From assembly GCF_040219335.1 (NCBI RefSeq), contig NZ_JAVJSQ010000026.1:124001-188000 (forward strand): a stretch of DNA of 64,000 nt, written 5' to 3'. Position 1 is the first letter of the stretch. Every line of letters begins with the position of its first letter. The translations under genes and the position numbers were made by a program. Of this stretch, positions 55,953-64,000 are shown in pieces. The stretch comes from Gimesia sp. (GTDB lineage Bacteria > Planctomycetota > Planctomycetia > Planctomycetales > Planctomycetaceae). Below the pieces are notes generated by a model. It did not search any database. It was not told the origin of the DNA and saw only the letters and a program-made list of their open reading frames with translations.

Positions 55953-56711
55953 TCATCTGTTGAATTCGAGTTTTTGAGAAATCTGTTCGGCCGTTCGCAG
56001 CACGGCTTTAATGAAACGCTTTAAGGCCTTCGTATCGGCACGGGCAGTGGGAACGCTGAGACTGATGGCGGCGACGATGTTCTCCTGCTGATAGACGGGG
56101 GCACCGATGCAGGTTACGCCGACATCGTTCTGATCCTGTTCAACGGAGTAACCGTCCTGCTGGGCCTGCTGATGAATTTTGCGGAGCTGTTTGACATCGG
56201 TCACGGTCTCTGTGGTTCGTGCCAGCAGACGGGTGCGGTTAATCAGAGCCTCCCATTCCGCATCGGTGAGTTGCAGTGTGATCGCCCGCCCCAGTGAAGT
56301 CGAATAAAAGGGATCGACACTGTCCGGCTCTACAATCCGCCGCAGGGGATGTGTGCTCTCCAGTACCCGCAGGTAGCGAACATTGGTGCCTCGCAGGACA
56401 CCTAAATTGACGGTCTCTCCCGTCTCCGTATGCAGCTCCCGCAGACAGGGGTCCGCGATTTCGATCAGACGATCTTCCAGTTCGCCGGAGGCGAGCCTTC
56501 TGAGTTTGGGGGTGATTTCATAGACGCCTTTTTCGACGCGACTCACATATCCCAGGTCAACGAGTTCGCCGAGGATGCGGTGCACAGTTGGTTTATGCAG
56601 CCCCAGATCCTGTACGATTTCCAGCAGCGTCCGCGGTCCGGCGGCGGTCGCTAAAACTTCGAGAACCTGAAATGCTTTGCCCAGCGAAGAGGCTTCTTTA
56701 GTGGCAGGCAT
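55953..56711 (-). CDS. IclR-family transcriptional regulator
   Basis: A 252-residue regulator: winged helix at about residues 5-70 (GKAFQVLEVLATA, LLEIVQDLGLHKPTVHRILGEL) and an IclR effector domain (about 80-250) with the VGVTCIGAPVYQQENIVAAISLS segment (in part). ATG 56711 is chosen over 56786 because the domain begins there. It is divergent from the MlrC/dehydratase genes and heads the RraA gene, so it probably regulates both directions. Effectors of this family are usually organic acids or sugar acids. Confidence 0.9.
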   Translation of the reverse strand: MPATKEASSLGKAFQVLEVLATAAGPRTLLEIVQDLGLHKPTVHRILGELVDLGYVSRVEKGVYEITPKLRRLASGELEDRLIEIADPCLRELHTETGETVNLGVLRGTNVRYLRVLESTHPLRRIVEPDSVDPFYSTSLGRAITLQLTDAEWEALINRTRLLARTTETVTDVKQLRKIHQQAQQDGYSVEQDQNDVGVTCIGAPVYQQENIVAAISLSVPTARADTKALKRFIKAVLRTAEQISQKLEFNR

Positions 56712-56802
56712 ATTGAGTGGCGTCTCATCTCTGGAGTACACTGACCTGGTTACAGGGAACGGCTTGCATCCCCCACTGCGTTTCATTATAGTGAATGCAC
56801 CG

Positions 56803-56827
56803 TTCCATTTTAAGATACGACATGGAA
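56803..56827. promoter_or_regulatory. Candidate IclR-type operator (TTCCAT-N13-ATGGAA)
   Basis: A 6-bp inverted repeat, TTCCAT (56803-56808) and ATGGAA (56822-56827), lies in the 157-base space between the divergent IclR and MlrC genes. IclR-family sites often contain TTCC/GGAA half sites, but spacing here is longer than the classical box. Confidence 0.4.
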
Positions 56828-56868
56828 TTTTTATTGAGTTTCACTAATGTGATCTGGAGGAACCTGAG

Positions 56869-58341
56869 ATGCGTGTCGGAATCCTGGCCTTACAGCACGA
56901 ATCAAATACGTTCATCCGGACCGCGACCACTCTGGCCGATTTTGAATACGATGTTCTGGCGACCGGCGACGAGATCTATCCGATCTTTAAAAGTTCGGCC
57001 CATGAAATCGGTGGTTTCTACGCGGGGCTGGCTGAGACAGAACTGGAAGCGGTACCGATCTTTGTGGCGCGGGCCTTGCCGGGAGGAACGATCACGGCGG
57101 AAACCGTCAACACACTGATCAACCAGATGCTCGCGGCGCTGAAGCAGGCAGGCCCTCTGGATGGTCTGCTGGTCGCACCGCATGGTGCAGGAGTCAGTGA
57201 AAGTGAACGTGATCTGGATGGATACTGGCTCTCGCTGGTTCGGGATGCCGTCGGTCCGGATCTTCCCATCATTTGTACGCTGGATGCCCATGCGAATGTT
57301 TCCCAGAAGATGATCGATGCCTGTAATGCGACGATCGTTTACCGGACAAATCCGCACATCGATCAGAAGGACCGGGGAATTGAAGCGGCACGGCTGATGG
57401 ACCGGACTCTGAAAGGGGAGGTCAAACCAACGCAGGCGGCCTGTTTTGTGCCCGTGGCGATTAACATCGAACGCCAGCATACCTCCTCTGAACCCTGTGA
57501 CTCGCTGTATTATGTCGCCAACAAAATGCTGGAGACGCCCGGAGTGCTCTCGAACAGTATTATCCTGGGTTTTCCTTACGCGGATGTCGAAGAGATGGGC
57601 TCGGGCTTCATTGTGGTGACTGACGATCATCCCGCTCAGGCCCGGGAACTGGCCGACGAACTGGGACAGACGCTGATCAACCGCCGCGATGAATTCAAAG
57701 CGCACCTGATTGGCATTGAAGACGCACTCGACCGGGCAGAACAGATGGAGGGGCCGGTCTGTTTCCTGGATATGGGCGATAACATCGGCGGTGGTTCTCC
57801 GGCGGATGGGACCACGATTCTGCATGCAATTAAAGCCCGCCGGGGTCCCACCAGCTTCGCCTGTCTGTACGATCCTGAGGCAGCACAAACGGCGATTGCA
57901 GCCGGACCCGGAATTCATCTCCCCGAACTGGCGATGGGTGGAAAAACAGATGACTTGCATGGTGCCCCCCTGGTGGCGAATGTCACCGTCATCAGTGTGC
58001 ATGATGGAGACTTCACGGAAGCGGAAGTCAGGCACGGAGGCAAAACTGAATTCCATATGGGACCGACGGCCGTGGTCCAGACTGATTTCGGACTGACGCT
58101 CATGCTCAACAGTCACCGCACGCCTCCGTTCAGCCTGGGGCAGTTAACGTCCTGTAATATCCATCCGGGCGACTACCAGATTCTGGTCGCCAAGGGAGTT
58201 CAGGCTCCACTGGCCGCTTATCGTCCGGTCTGCCCGAACCTGATTCGCGTCAACACACCGGGCGTCACTTCAGCCGATATGGAACACTTCGACTACCACT
58301 ACCGTCGCAAACCTTTGTTCCCGTTTGAACCGATCAATTAA
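56869..58341 (+). CDS. M81-family metallopeptidase-like protein (MlrC-like)
   Basis: A 490-residue protein like microcystin-degradation protein MlrC (M81). The N-terminus reads MRVGILALQHESNTF, with TLDAHANVSQKM and YRTNPHIDQ as the conserved metal-ligand regions, and the C-terminal half contains FLDMGDNIGGGSPADGTT. Family members are putative metallohydrolases; outside MlrC the substrates are unknown, and many sit beside sugar-acid or amino-acid catabolic genes, as here. GGAGG lies before the ATG. The enolase-superfamily gene follows after 29 bases, so the two form an operon. Confidence 0.88.
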   Translation: MRVGILALQHESNTFIRTATTLADFEYDVLATGDEIYPIFKSSAHEIGGFYAGLAETELEAVPIFVARALPGGTITAETVNTLINQMLAALKQAGPLDGLLVAPHGAGVSESERDLDGYWLSLVRDAVGPDLPIICTLDAHANVSQKMIDACNATIVYRTNPHIDQKDRGIEAARLMDRTLKGEVKPTQAACFVPVAINIERQHTSSEPCDSLYYVANKMLETPGVLSNSIILGFPYADVEEMGSGFIVVTDDHPAQARELADELGQTLINRRDEFKAHLIGIEDALDRAEQMEGPVCFLDMGDNIGGGSPADGTTILHAIKARRGPTSFACLYDPEAAQTAIAAGPGIHLPELAMGGKTDDLHGAPLVANVTVISVHDGDFTEAEVRHGGKTEFHMGPTAVVQTDFGLTLMLNSHRTPPFSLGQLTSCNIHPGDYQILVAKGVQAPLAAYRPVCPNLIRVNTPGVTSADMEHFDYHYRRKPLFPFEPIN

Positions 58342-58370
58342 CCGTTTGCACTGCTGCTAAAGGAACTCTG

Positions 58371-59588
58371 ATGCAGATCACGAAAATAGAAACTTCGATT
58401 GCCGAATCGATCATGCCTGGTCTGCTGCTGGTGCGCATTCATACCAGCGAAGGCGTTGTCGGATGTGGCGAAACCTATTACGCACCGCATGCAGTAGCAG
58501 CGATGATCCACGACTGGATGTCACACTACTTGATGGGGAAGAATCCCCTCGATATCGAGGCTCACTGGCGATTCCTGTATGAGCGGGCAACGAACTTCGG
58601 CTCCCGGGGAACCGAGCTGCGGGCGATCTCCGCGATTGACCTCGCGCTGTGGGACATCTTCGGCAAGGTCACATCACAGCCGGTCTGGCAGTTGCTGGGT
58701 GGCTGTGTGCAGGAATCGATTCGTACCTACAACAGCTGTGGCGGCCCTTCCTATGGAGGCACCACCGAAAAAGAGAGCAAACACACCTGGCCGGGTTACG
58801 GTTCGGTAGGAAACCAGGGCCCATTGAATGACTACTGGTCCGCCGTCAATGAACCGGTGGAACTGGCGCGGTCGCTGCTGTCAGAAGGTTATCAGGCTCT
58901 TAAAGTCTGGACGCTGGACTTTGCGGCGCACAAGACGAATGGGCCTCTGCACATCACACACGAAGACATCACACGTGCGCTGGAACCGTTTCAGAAAATC
59001 CGGGATGCGCTGGGAAGTAATATCGAACTGATTATCGACGGCCACGGGTTCTTTCAACTCGCGCCCGCACTCCGCATCGCGAAACGATTGCAGGAATATG
59101 ACATCCTCTGGGCTGAAGACCTGCTGCGGATTGACTGTGTGGATACGCTGAGCGACTTCCGCAGCAAAGCAGGAATTCCCGTTGCGGTGAGTGAAATGTT
59201 CAACGGCCCGGACGACTTTCGACTGGCACTGGAAAAACGGGCCGCTGACTTTGTGATGATCGATCCGACGTGGGTGGGCGGCATATCGCAGACGCGAAAT
59301 ATCACCCGTCTGGCGCAGTTCTATAACATTCCCGTGGTCATGCATGACTGCACCGGACCTTTGACTTTGCTCAACGGCGTGCACGTCGCCGCGAGTTCGA
59401 ATAATGTGGCCTGGCAGGAGAGTCTGCGGGCCCACCTGCGAATTCTGTATCCTCAACTGATCGACACACCCATTGAAGTCGAAGCGGGACGGATCAAGAT
59501 TCCACAGAAGCCGGGTCTGGGAGTCGCCTGGCTGCCTGAGCTGTTCACGCCGGGAACGAACCAGTATCGCGCGACGACGCTGACTTAG
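58371..59588 (+). CDS. Enolase-superfamily dehydratase (mandelate racemase/MLE type)
   Basis: A 405-residue protein with a capping domain (1-130) and a TIM barrel. Metal ligands are likely the Asp in IIDGHGFF, the Glu in WAEDLLR and the Glu in AVSEMFNGPDD; the late His in VVMHDCTGPLTL is the general base region. The second-strand segment is ALKVWTLDF, so the KxK motif of some racemases is KxW here, which favours dehydratases. The usual substrates are acid sugars (gluconate, galactonate, mannonate). AAGGA precedes the ATG. It is the second gene of the MlrC operon and converges with the ligase gene. Confidence 0.88.
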   Translation: MQITKIETSIAESIMPGLLLVRIHTSEGVVGCGETYYAPHAVAAMIHDWMSHYLMGKNPLDIEAHWRFLYERATNFGSRGTELRAISAIDLALWDIFGKVTSQPVWQLLGGCVQESIRTYNSCGGPSYGGTTEKESKHTWPGYGSVGNQGPLNDYWSAVNEPVELARSLLSEGYQALKVWTLDFAAHKTNGPLHITHEDITRALEPFQKIRDALGSNIELIIDGHGFFQLAPALRIAKRLQEYDILWAEDLLRIDCVDTLSDFRSKAGIPVAVSEMFNGPDDFRLALEKRAADFVMIDPTWVGGISQTRNITRLAQFYNIPVVMHDCTGPLTLLNGVHVAASSNNVAWQESLRAHLRILYPQLIDTPIEVEAGRIKIPQKPGLGVAWLPELFTPGTNQYRATTLT

Positions 59589-59604
59589 TCACTCGGGTTG
59601 TCCG

Positions 59605-61302
59605 TCAATGCAGGCCGATGATTTTACCGGCATCGTCGATGTCAATTCGCAGTGCCGCCGGGTCCGAGGGCAGACCGGGCATTGTGCGGATTTCGCCGCT
59701 CAAGGCATACAGAAAACCAGCGCCCGCAGAGAGACGCAGATCTCGAACCGGGAAAGTAAAGCCGGTCGGTCGTCCCAGGAGGTGCGGATCGTGAGAGAGC
59801 GAGTACTGCGTTTTGGCGATACAGATGGGAAGGTTGCCGTAGCCCAGATGTTCGTACTCCGACATACGTCGGCGGGCCAGCGGTTCGAATTCGACGGAGG
59901 CAGCCCCATAGATGCGAGTCGCGATCGTTTCGATTTTTTCCGCGATCGGCATTTCCAGAGGATAGAGATACTCAAACTGATTCGGCAGTTCAGCGGCCTG
60001 GACGACCGCTTCGGCCAGTGCGAGGGAACCTTCGCCTCCTTCACTGAAGGCGCGTGTGATGACGGCCGCTGTGGCTCCCTGTTCGAGGGCGATTCTCTGA
60101 ATCTCCTGCAATTCGCGTTCGGAATCATCGGGGAAGGCATTGATGGCGACGACGGTAGGCAGATGATACTGCTGAATAATATCCAGGTGCGCCTGCAGAT
60201 TGACGGCCCCTGCGCGGAGGGCCTCCAGATTCTCCTCCAAAAGTGGGGGCGGCAGCGGTTTCCCCGGATGCACGTCGAACTGACCACTCTGCAGTTTCAG
60301 AGCCCGGGCGGTACAGACGAGGACTTCCGCAGCCGGCTGCAGTCCACTGGCGCGGCATTTGATGTCGAAAAACTTCTCTGCACCACAGTCCGCACCAAAA
60401 CCACTTTCCGTGACGACGTAATCGGCGAGTCGCAGTGCGATCTGGTCGGCGATGATCGAACTGTTGCCGTGGGCAATATTACCGAAAGGTCCTGCGTGCA
60501 CGAGAAAGGGCGTCGATTCACAGCTCTGAACCAGATTGGGTCTCAGGGCATCAATGAGCAGGGCGGCCATCGCACCGGCGCAGCCCAACTGTTCGACAGT
60601 CACCGGCTGGCGGTCAAAAGTCATGCCGACGACGATGCGTCCCAGGCGCGTGCGGAGATCGCGGGGATCGCTGGCCAGGGCGAGGATTGCCATGACTTCC
60701 GAGGCGGCGGTCAGATCGAAGCCGGTCTCGCGAAGCGGGGCCTGCGGCGGCTGATCCAGTCCGCTGATAATGTGAGCCAGTCCTTTATCGCAGAGATCCA
60801 GGGCCCGTCGCCAGGTGATGGTCTTCGGGTTGATTTCGGGAGTTTTTCGTCGGGCAACGTGGTTATCGATGATGCTGGCCAGCAGGTTGGTGGCCGAGGT
60901 GACAGCGTGCATGTCCCCCGTGAAATGCAGGTTGATATCGGCCTGGGGCTCGAGCGTGCAGTTTCCACCGCCGGCACCGCCTCCCTTGATGCCGAACACC
61001 GGCGCCAGAGAAGGTTCACGAAGTGTACCGACTGTGGTATGCCCCAGTTGAGAGAGGGCCATCGCCAGACCGATGGTGGTCACCGTTTTGCCTTCCCCCA
61101 GTGGCGTGGGATTGACAGCGGTGACACCAATGTATTTTCCCAGGGGACGCTCGGTGAATTTGTTCGCGAGTCCATGCACCAGTTTGGCCTTGAGGCGTCC
61201 GTACGGTTCATAGTCGCCAGGCGTCAGACCGAGATCTTTGGCAAGGGAATCGATGTCTCTGAGAATCGGTCCGTCGGGGCTCGAAGGGGTAATGCGATGC
61301 AT
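59605..61302 (-). CDS. fhs: Formate--tetrahydrofolate ligase
   Basis: A 565-residue ATP-dependent ligase (10-formyl-THF synthetase) with the P-loop-like TPLGEGKT at residues 66-73. The conserved REPSLAPVFGIKGGGAGGG block (in part), DINLHFTGDMHAVTSATNLL (20 residues) and LVVAINAF-type TVVAINAFPDD segment follow. It makes 10-formyl-THF from formate, ATP and THF for purine synthesis and C1 metabolism. Length and motifs are canonical. It is monocistronic and lies between two sugar-acid dehydratase genes, which may be chance. A long antisense frame (59608-61338) is a shadow. Confidence 0.95.
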   Translation of the reverse strand: MHRITPSSPDGPILRDIDSLAKDLGLTPGDYEPYGRLKAKLVHGLANKFTERPLGKYIGVTAVNPTPLGEGKTVTTIGLAMALSQLGHTTVGTLREPSLAPVFGIKGGGAGGGNCTLEPQADINLHFTGDMHAVTSATNLLASIIDNHVARRKTPEINPKTITWRRALDLCDKGLAHIISGLDQPPQAPLRETGFDLTAASEVMAILALASDPRDLRTRLGRIVVGMTFDRQPVTVEQLGCAGAMAALLIDALRPNLVQSCESTPFLVHAGPFGNIAHGNSSIIADQIALRLADYVVTESGFGADCGAEKFFDIKCRASGLQPAAEVLVCTARALKLQSGQFDVHPGKPLPPPLLEENLEALRAGAVNLQAHLDIIQQYHLPTVVAINAFPDDSERELQEIQRIALEQGATAAVITRAFSEGGEGSLALAEAVVQAAELPNQFEYLYPLEMPIAEKIETIATRIYGAASVEFEPLARRRMSEYEHLGYGNLPICIAKTQYSLSHDPHLLGRPTGFTFPVRDLRLSAGAGFLYALSGEIRTMPGLPSDPAALRIDIDDAGKIIGLH

Positions 61303-61519
61303 CTGAGAGTGCCTGTCAGAAATTGGTTTGCTGTTTGATTCAAAAATGAATGCAGAATTTTACTCCAGAGTCTGCATCAGTGAAAAGCCAGAAGCTGTTA
61401 ATTCTGTACGACGGTGATTGTGAAATCAGTAGATTAATATGAAAATGAATTCTGGATGACAGACATAAAATAATGCGTTTGCCGTGAACCTCATCCCAGC
61501 TGAAAAAAGAAAGCATCAC

Positions 61520-62485
61520 ATGCAATTGACATCGGTGGTCACGCCATTTACTGACGAGAACCTGACAATGCTGGCCCAGATTGGAGTGACGCATGTCACA
61601 ATCCGCTATCCCGGACCAGGGCGGGAGCTTCTGCAGGCATTGTGTGATCAGGTAGCAGGACAGGGATTGAAGATTGCCGCCATCGAAGGTTATCTACCAA
61701 TCGAAAATATCAAACTGGGGAACGAACGGTTTGACGCCGAGATCGCGGAAATGAAAACGCTGCTGCGCGATATGCAGGCGGTGGGAATTCCGTTTGTGTG
61801 TTACAACTTCATGGCGGGAACAGACTGGGTACGGACCAAACTGGATGCCCGTGAGCGGGGCGGGGCACTGGTGACCGGCTTTGATGTCGATGAAGCTGAG
61901 CAGGCCGTTTCACTGTCGGAGACCACGCGGGATCAGGTATCCAGCCCGATCACTGCGGAAGAACTCTGGACCAACCTGGAACGGTTCCTCAGGGAACTGG
62001 TGCCGGTGGCAGAGGAATGCGGCGTGACGCTGGCGATGCATCCGGACGATCCGCCGCTGGAGACGTTCATGGGCAAAGCACGGATTATGAACTGTGTCGA
62101 AAATTTTGAACGGCTGGTGCAGTTGGTTCCCAGTCCGGCAAATGCGATCTGTTTCTGCCAGGGAACGTTCGCCGAGATGGGGGTGGATATTCCGGAGACC
62201 ATCCGGCGGCTGGGTCCGCATATCAGGTATGTGCATTTTCGCGATATCAAGGGAACCCGCGAGCGGTTTGTGGAGACGTTTCATGATAATGGCCCAACCG
62301 ACATGTATGCCGCGGTGCAGGCGTACCAGGAAATCGGTTTTACGGGACCGATCCGTCCGGACCATGTGCCCCAGCTGGTGGGAGAAGAAGCGGGAGAGCC
62401 CGGGTATACGATGCTGGGGCGGCTGCATGCCTTCGGTTATCTACAGGGATTGATCGAGGCAGCCCGGAAAGCTGGAAATAGCTGA
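61520..62485 (+). CDS. Mannonate dehydratase-like protein (UxuA family)
   Basis: A 321-residue TIM-barrel protein. The UxuA signatures are visible: FVCYNFMAGTDWVRT, LAMHPDDPPLETF (His, Asp), AICFCQGTFAEMG, YVHFRDIKGT and the closing GFTGPIRPDHVPQL. UxuA converts D-mannonate to 2-keto-3-deoxygluconate with a divalent metal. It is shorter than E. coli UxuA (about 394 residues), so it may be a subfamily with a different substrate. The frame opens at GTG 61484, but ATG 61520 is the natural start. It fits the acid-sugar theme of the genes to its left. Confidence 0.87.
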   Translation: MQLTSVVTPFTDENLTMLAQIGVTHVTIRYPGPGRELLQALCDQVAGQGLKIAAIEGYLPIENIKLGNERFDAEIAEMKTLLRDMQAVGIPFVCYNFMAGTDWVRTKLDARERGGALVTGFDVDEAEQAVSLSETTRDQVSSPITAEELWTNLERFLRELVPVAEECGVTLAMHPDDPPLETFMGKARIMNCVENFERLVQLVPSPANAICFCQGTFAEMGVDIPETIRRLGPHIRYVHFRDIKGTRERFVETFHDNGPTDMYAAVQAYQEIGFTGPIRPDHVPQLVGEEAGEPGYTMLGRLHAFGYLQGLIEAARKAGNS

Positions 62486-62589
62486 TTTCTCGCAGGGGAA
62501 CCATTTGGGGGTGGCTGAACATCACATCACGGTCTGTTGATCTGTTAGAAAAATGAGGGGTGGCTGGTGGATGTCTTCGCCGTATCCTG

Positions 62590-62595
62590 TATAAT
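62590..62595 (+). promoter_or_regulatory. Candidate -10 box (TATAAT)
   Basis: A consensus TATAAT lies 168 bases upstream of the Tyr/Pro-rich secreted protein. It would give a leader of about 160 nt with GC-rich hairpins. No clear -35 box. Confidence 0.4.
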
Positions 62596-62703
62596 CGATA
62601 ATGCAGGGCTAACCTGTGCAGTTCAACATCTGCGAGAAAGTGACAGGGATGTCAGCACCGGATGCAGGAGGCTTCGCCTTGCCTGTTGCTGTTCCATGAA
62701 CCT

Positions 62704-62718
62704 GAGCCGCGCCGGCTC
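62704..62718 (+). promoter_or_regulatory. GC-rich hairpin in the leader of the Tyr/Pro-rich gene
   Basis: GAGCCG-CGC-CGGCTC forms a perfect 6-bp stem 45 bases before the start codon. A smaller hairpin, AGGC-TTC-GCCT, lies upstream of it. Both would be in the mRNA leader. Confidence 0.4.
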
Positions 62719-62763
62719 GGCAAGTTTAGAAACACGATGTCCTTCACTTCAGGAGTCAGTCTC

Positions 62764-63147
62764 ATGAGAATTCGAATGCTGTCTGCAATCGCCGTAATCG
62801 CGGCCTGTTTTGCCATGCTGCCACAAGTTTCCGAAGCTGGCGGCCGGGTGACTTACTATAGTTCTCCGTTTGCTTATGTCGGTCCGGCTCCGGTTTACGC
62901 GGTGCCTGCTCCGGTGACCACAAGTTACTATGTGCCCGCAATGACCGCTTACTATGCCCCCGCTGTCGTGCCCGCTCCGGTCGTCACTCCTGTGTACTAC
63001 CAGCCGGCTCCGGTTGTCGTCGCTCCAGTAACGACAACGACTTATTATGCTCCTGGCGCTTATTACGCCCCTGGCAGAGTCGTTTACAAGACACGCGGCC
63101 CTCGGTTTTTAGCTCCCAACTATAAAACGGTTGTGAAATACAGATAA
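62764..63147 (+). CDS. Secreted Tyr/Pro/Val-rich repeat protein
   Basis: A 127-residue protein with a signal peptide (MLSAIAVIAACFAMLPQVSEA) and a mature region built of short YYxP/APV repeats (YYVPAMTAYYAPAVVPAPVV, YYQPAPVVVAP, YYAPGAYYAPG). The end is basic (KTRGPRFLAPNYKTVVKYR, 19 residues). Repeats of this kind are common in exported structural or coat proteins; no enzyme is suggested. The frame is open from 62662; ATG 62764 is chosen for AGGAG upstream and the signal. A strong terminator follows. Confidence 0.8.
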   Translation: MRIRMLSAIAVIAACFAMLPQVSEAGGRVTYYSSPFAYVGPAPVYAVPAPVTTSYYVPAMTAYYAPAVVPAPVVTPVYYQPAPVVVAPVTTTTYYAPGAYYAPGRVVYKTRGPRFLAPNYKTVVKYR

Positions 63148-63175
63148 GCTGACGCGATCTGATCTTCGAAATTAA

Positions 63176-63215
63176 AAGAGCCTGCTGAATCGATTCCAGC
63201 AGGCTCTTATTTTAT
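63176..63215. terminator. Bidirectional intrinsic terminator
   Basis: A 12-bp stem (63176-63187 with 63197-63208) has a 9-base loop. An A-rich stretch precedes and a T-rich stretch (ATTTTAT) follows, so it serves both the Tyr/Pro-rich gene (+) and the oxidoreductase gene (-). Confidence 0.85.
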
Positions 63216-63249
63216 ATGTTCCGAATGAAGCAGATTCGTTTACCTTCGT

Positions 63250-64000
63250 CTACAGTGTCCAGCCTTTGCGGTATTCTCGTTTGAGGTATTGGTCGGCTTC
63301 GGGGGCGTTGGTGACCTTGAGGTTTTCGGCGTCCCATTCCAGTTTCTTTCCGCCGAGACGGTAAGAGACGTTGCCCAGCAGTACGGTTTCGGTCAGTGGT
63401 CCGGCGTAGGCAAAGTTACTGCCGGTTGGTGTGCCGCTGCGGATGGCGTTGAGCCATTCGATGTGATGGCTTTCGGGGCGGGTCAGATAAGGCTTGACCG
63501 GTTTGGCTTCTTTGCCCGCTTCCATGAAGACCTTGTTGGTGCCGTAGTCGGCGAGCAGGCGACCATCGTCCCCTTCGAAGAGGACCGCGCTGTTCTTCCC
63601 ATAGACTTCAGCGCCTTTGGGTTTCCAGCCGCCGTGATACCAGGTCATGTGAACCGGGGGCAGATCGTCGCGTTCGGTGAATTCATAATCAACGCGCATG
63701 AAGCTGGGACAGTCGTTTTCGCCTTTGTGGCCTTTCTCACCAACCCCGACCACGGTTTTGGGGTACTTGAGTTTCAGGGCCCAGAAGGGCAGGTCCATGT
63801 AGTGACAGCCGAAGTCGCCGAGTTGACCGTTGCCGAAGTCCCACCAGTAACGCCAGTTGAAGTGGAAGCTGGTTTCGTTGTAGGGACGGAAGGGAGCGGG
63901 CCCGATCCATTGATCGTAATTGACGTAGGACGGGGGATTGTTTTCTTGGGAGCGTTTGCCTTCGATGCGCACGCCTCCACCGACCCAGACATGCACGCGA
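63250..64000 (-). CDS. Gfo/Idh/MocA oxidoreductase, 5' part outside the window
   Basis: Only the C-terminal 250 residues are present; the Rossmann domain and start lie beyond 64000. The visible part begins in the HVWVGGGV segment and contains DQWIGPAPFRPYN, LGDFGCHYMDLPFWALKL and the ending LLGNVSYRLGGKKLEWDAEN. It matches the exported family member at 11566-12873 in order and spacing, so it is a paralog and probably also has a Tat-type signal. The substrate is unknown. Confidence 0.88.
   Translation of the reverse strand, partial: RVHVWVGGGVRIEGKRSQENNPPSYVNYDQWIGPAPFRPYNETSFHFNWRYWWDFGNGQLGDFGCHYMDLPFWALKLKYPKTVVGVGEKGHKGENDCPSFMRVDYEFTERDDLPPVHMTWYHGGWKPKGAEVYGKNSAVLFEGDDGRLLADYGTNKVFMEAGKEAKPVKPYLTRPESHHIEWLNAIRSGTPTGSNFAYAGPLTETVLLGNVSYRLGGKKLEWDAENLKVTNAPEADQYLKREYRKGWTL

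Noticed and set aside
56902-58116. 404-residue open frame on the minus strand
   Set aside because: Antisense to the MlrC-like gene; Arg/His-rich translation without domain features.
59608-61338. 576-residue open frame on the plus strand
   Set aside because: It is fully antisense to the canonical formate-tetrahydrofolate ligase gene, and its translation has no recognisable domain; it is a shadow of a GC-biased coding strand.

Overview
The window looks like a stretch of chromosome from a marine or freshwater planctomycete, probably close to Gimesia/Planctomyces; the genus is inference from gene content and an apparently moderate GC, not from a marker gene. Supporting signs are three secreted type I sulfatases, a non-catalytic formylglycine-enzyme-like protein, two paralogous exported Gfo/Idh/MocA oxidoreductases, a thioredoxin-NHL protein, a leucine-rich-repeat lipoprotein, a Tyr/Pro-rich secreted protein and many short orphan genes. 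I see no phage, transposase, CRISPR array or rRNA. One tRNA (Asp, anticodon GTC) lies at 40801-40874.

Layout. 1-5.8 kb: mostly single genes (atypical response regulator, PIG-L deacetylase, DinB-like protein, secreted alpha/beta hydrolase, truncated globin, HIT protein, oxidoreductase, cupin). 5.9-15 kb: cytochrome c'-like protein, glutamine synthetase-family ligase, FadR/GntR regulator, secreted beta-propeller protein, LRR lipoprotein, exported oxidoreductase and a sulfatase. 15.2-17.7 kb: carbamoyltransferase, SxtJ-like membrane protein and DUF5989-like protein in one operon. 18-24 kb: esterase, copper-type P-ATPase with a compound metal-binding N-terminus, 2TM protein, thioredoxin-NHL protein. 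24.1-31.4 kb: a MarR-headed efflux operon (regulator, TolC-like protein, membrane-fusion adaptor ending in EF-hands, ABC ATPase, MacB-like permease). 31.7-40.5 kb: sulfatase, small orphans, sugar isomerase-like protein, ribosomal protein S1, FGE-like protein, isochorismatase-type hydrolase and class V aminotransferase.

40.8-48.5 kb: tRNA-Asp followed by a run of small orphan genes of about 130-260 residues, broken only by a short-chain dehydrogenase. The run resembles immunity-type accessory regions but has no recognisable toxin; it is the best candidate here for something undescribed. 48.7-53.5 kb: BON-MscS channel, two small membrane proteins, type II NADH dehydrogenase and a VOC/HPPD-like protein. 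53.8-62.5 kb: sulfatase, then an acid-sugar or amide catabolic neighbourhood (RraA-like aldolase, IclR regulator, MlrC/M81 protein, enolase-superfamily dehydratase, formate-tetrahydrofolate ligase, mannonate dehydratase). 62.7-64 kb: Tyr/Pro-rich secreted protein and a second exported-type oxidoreductase cut by the window edge.

Start codons were moved from the longest reading frame wherever a Shine-Dalgarno sequence, signal peptide or domain boundary argued for it. Functional names rest on motif recognition by eye; no database search was run.
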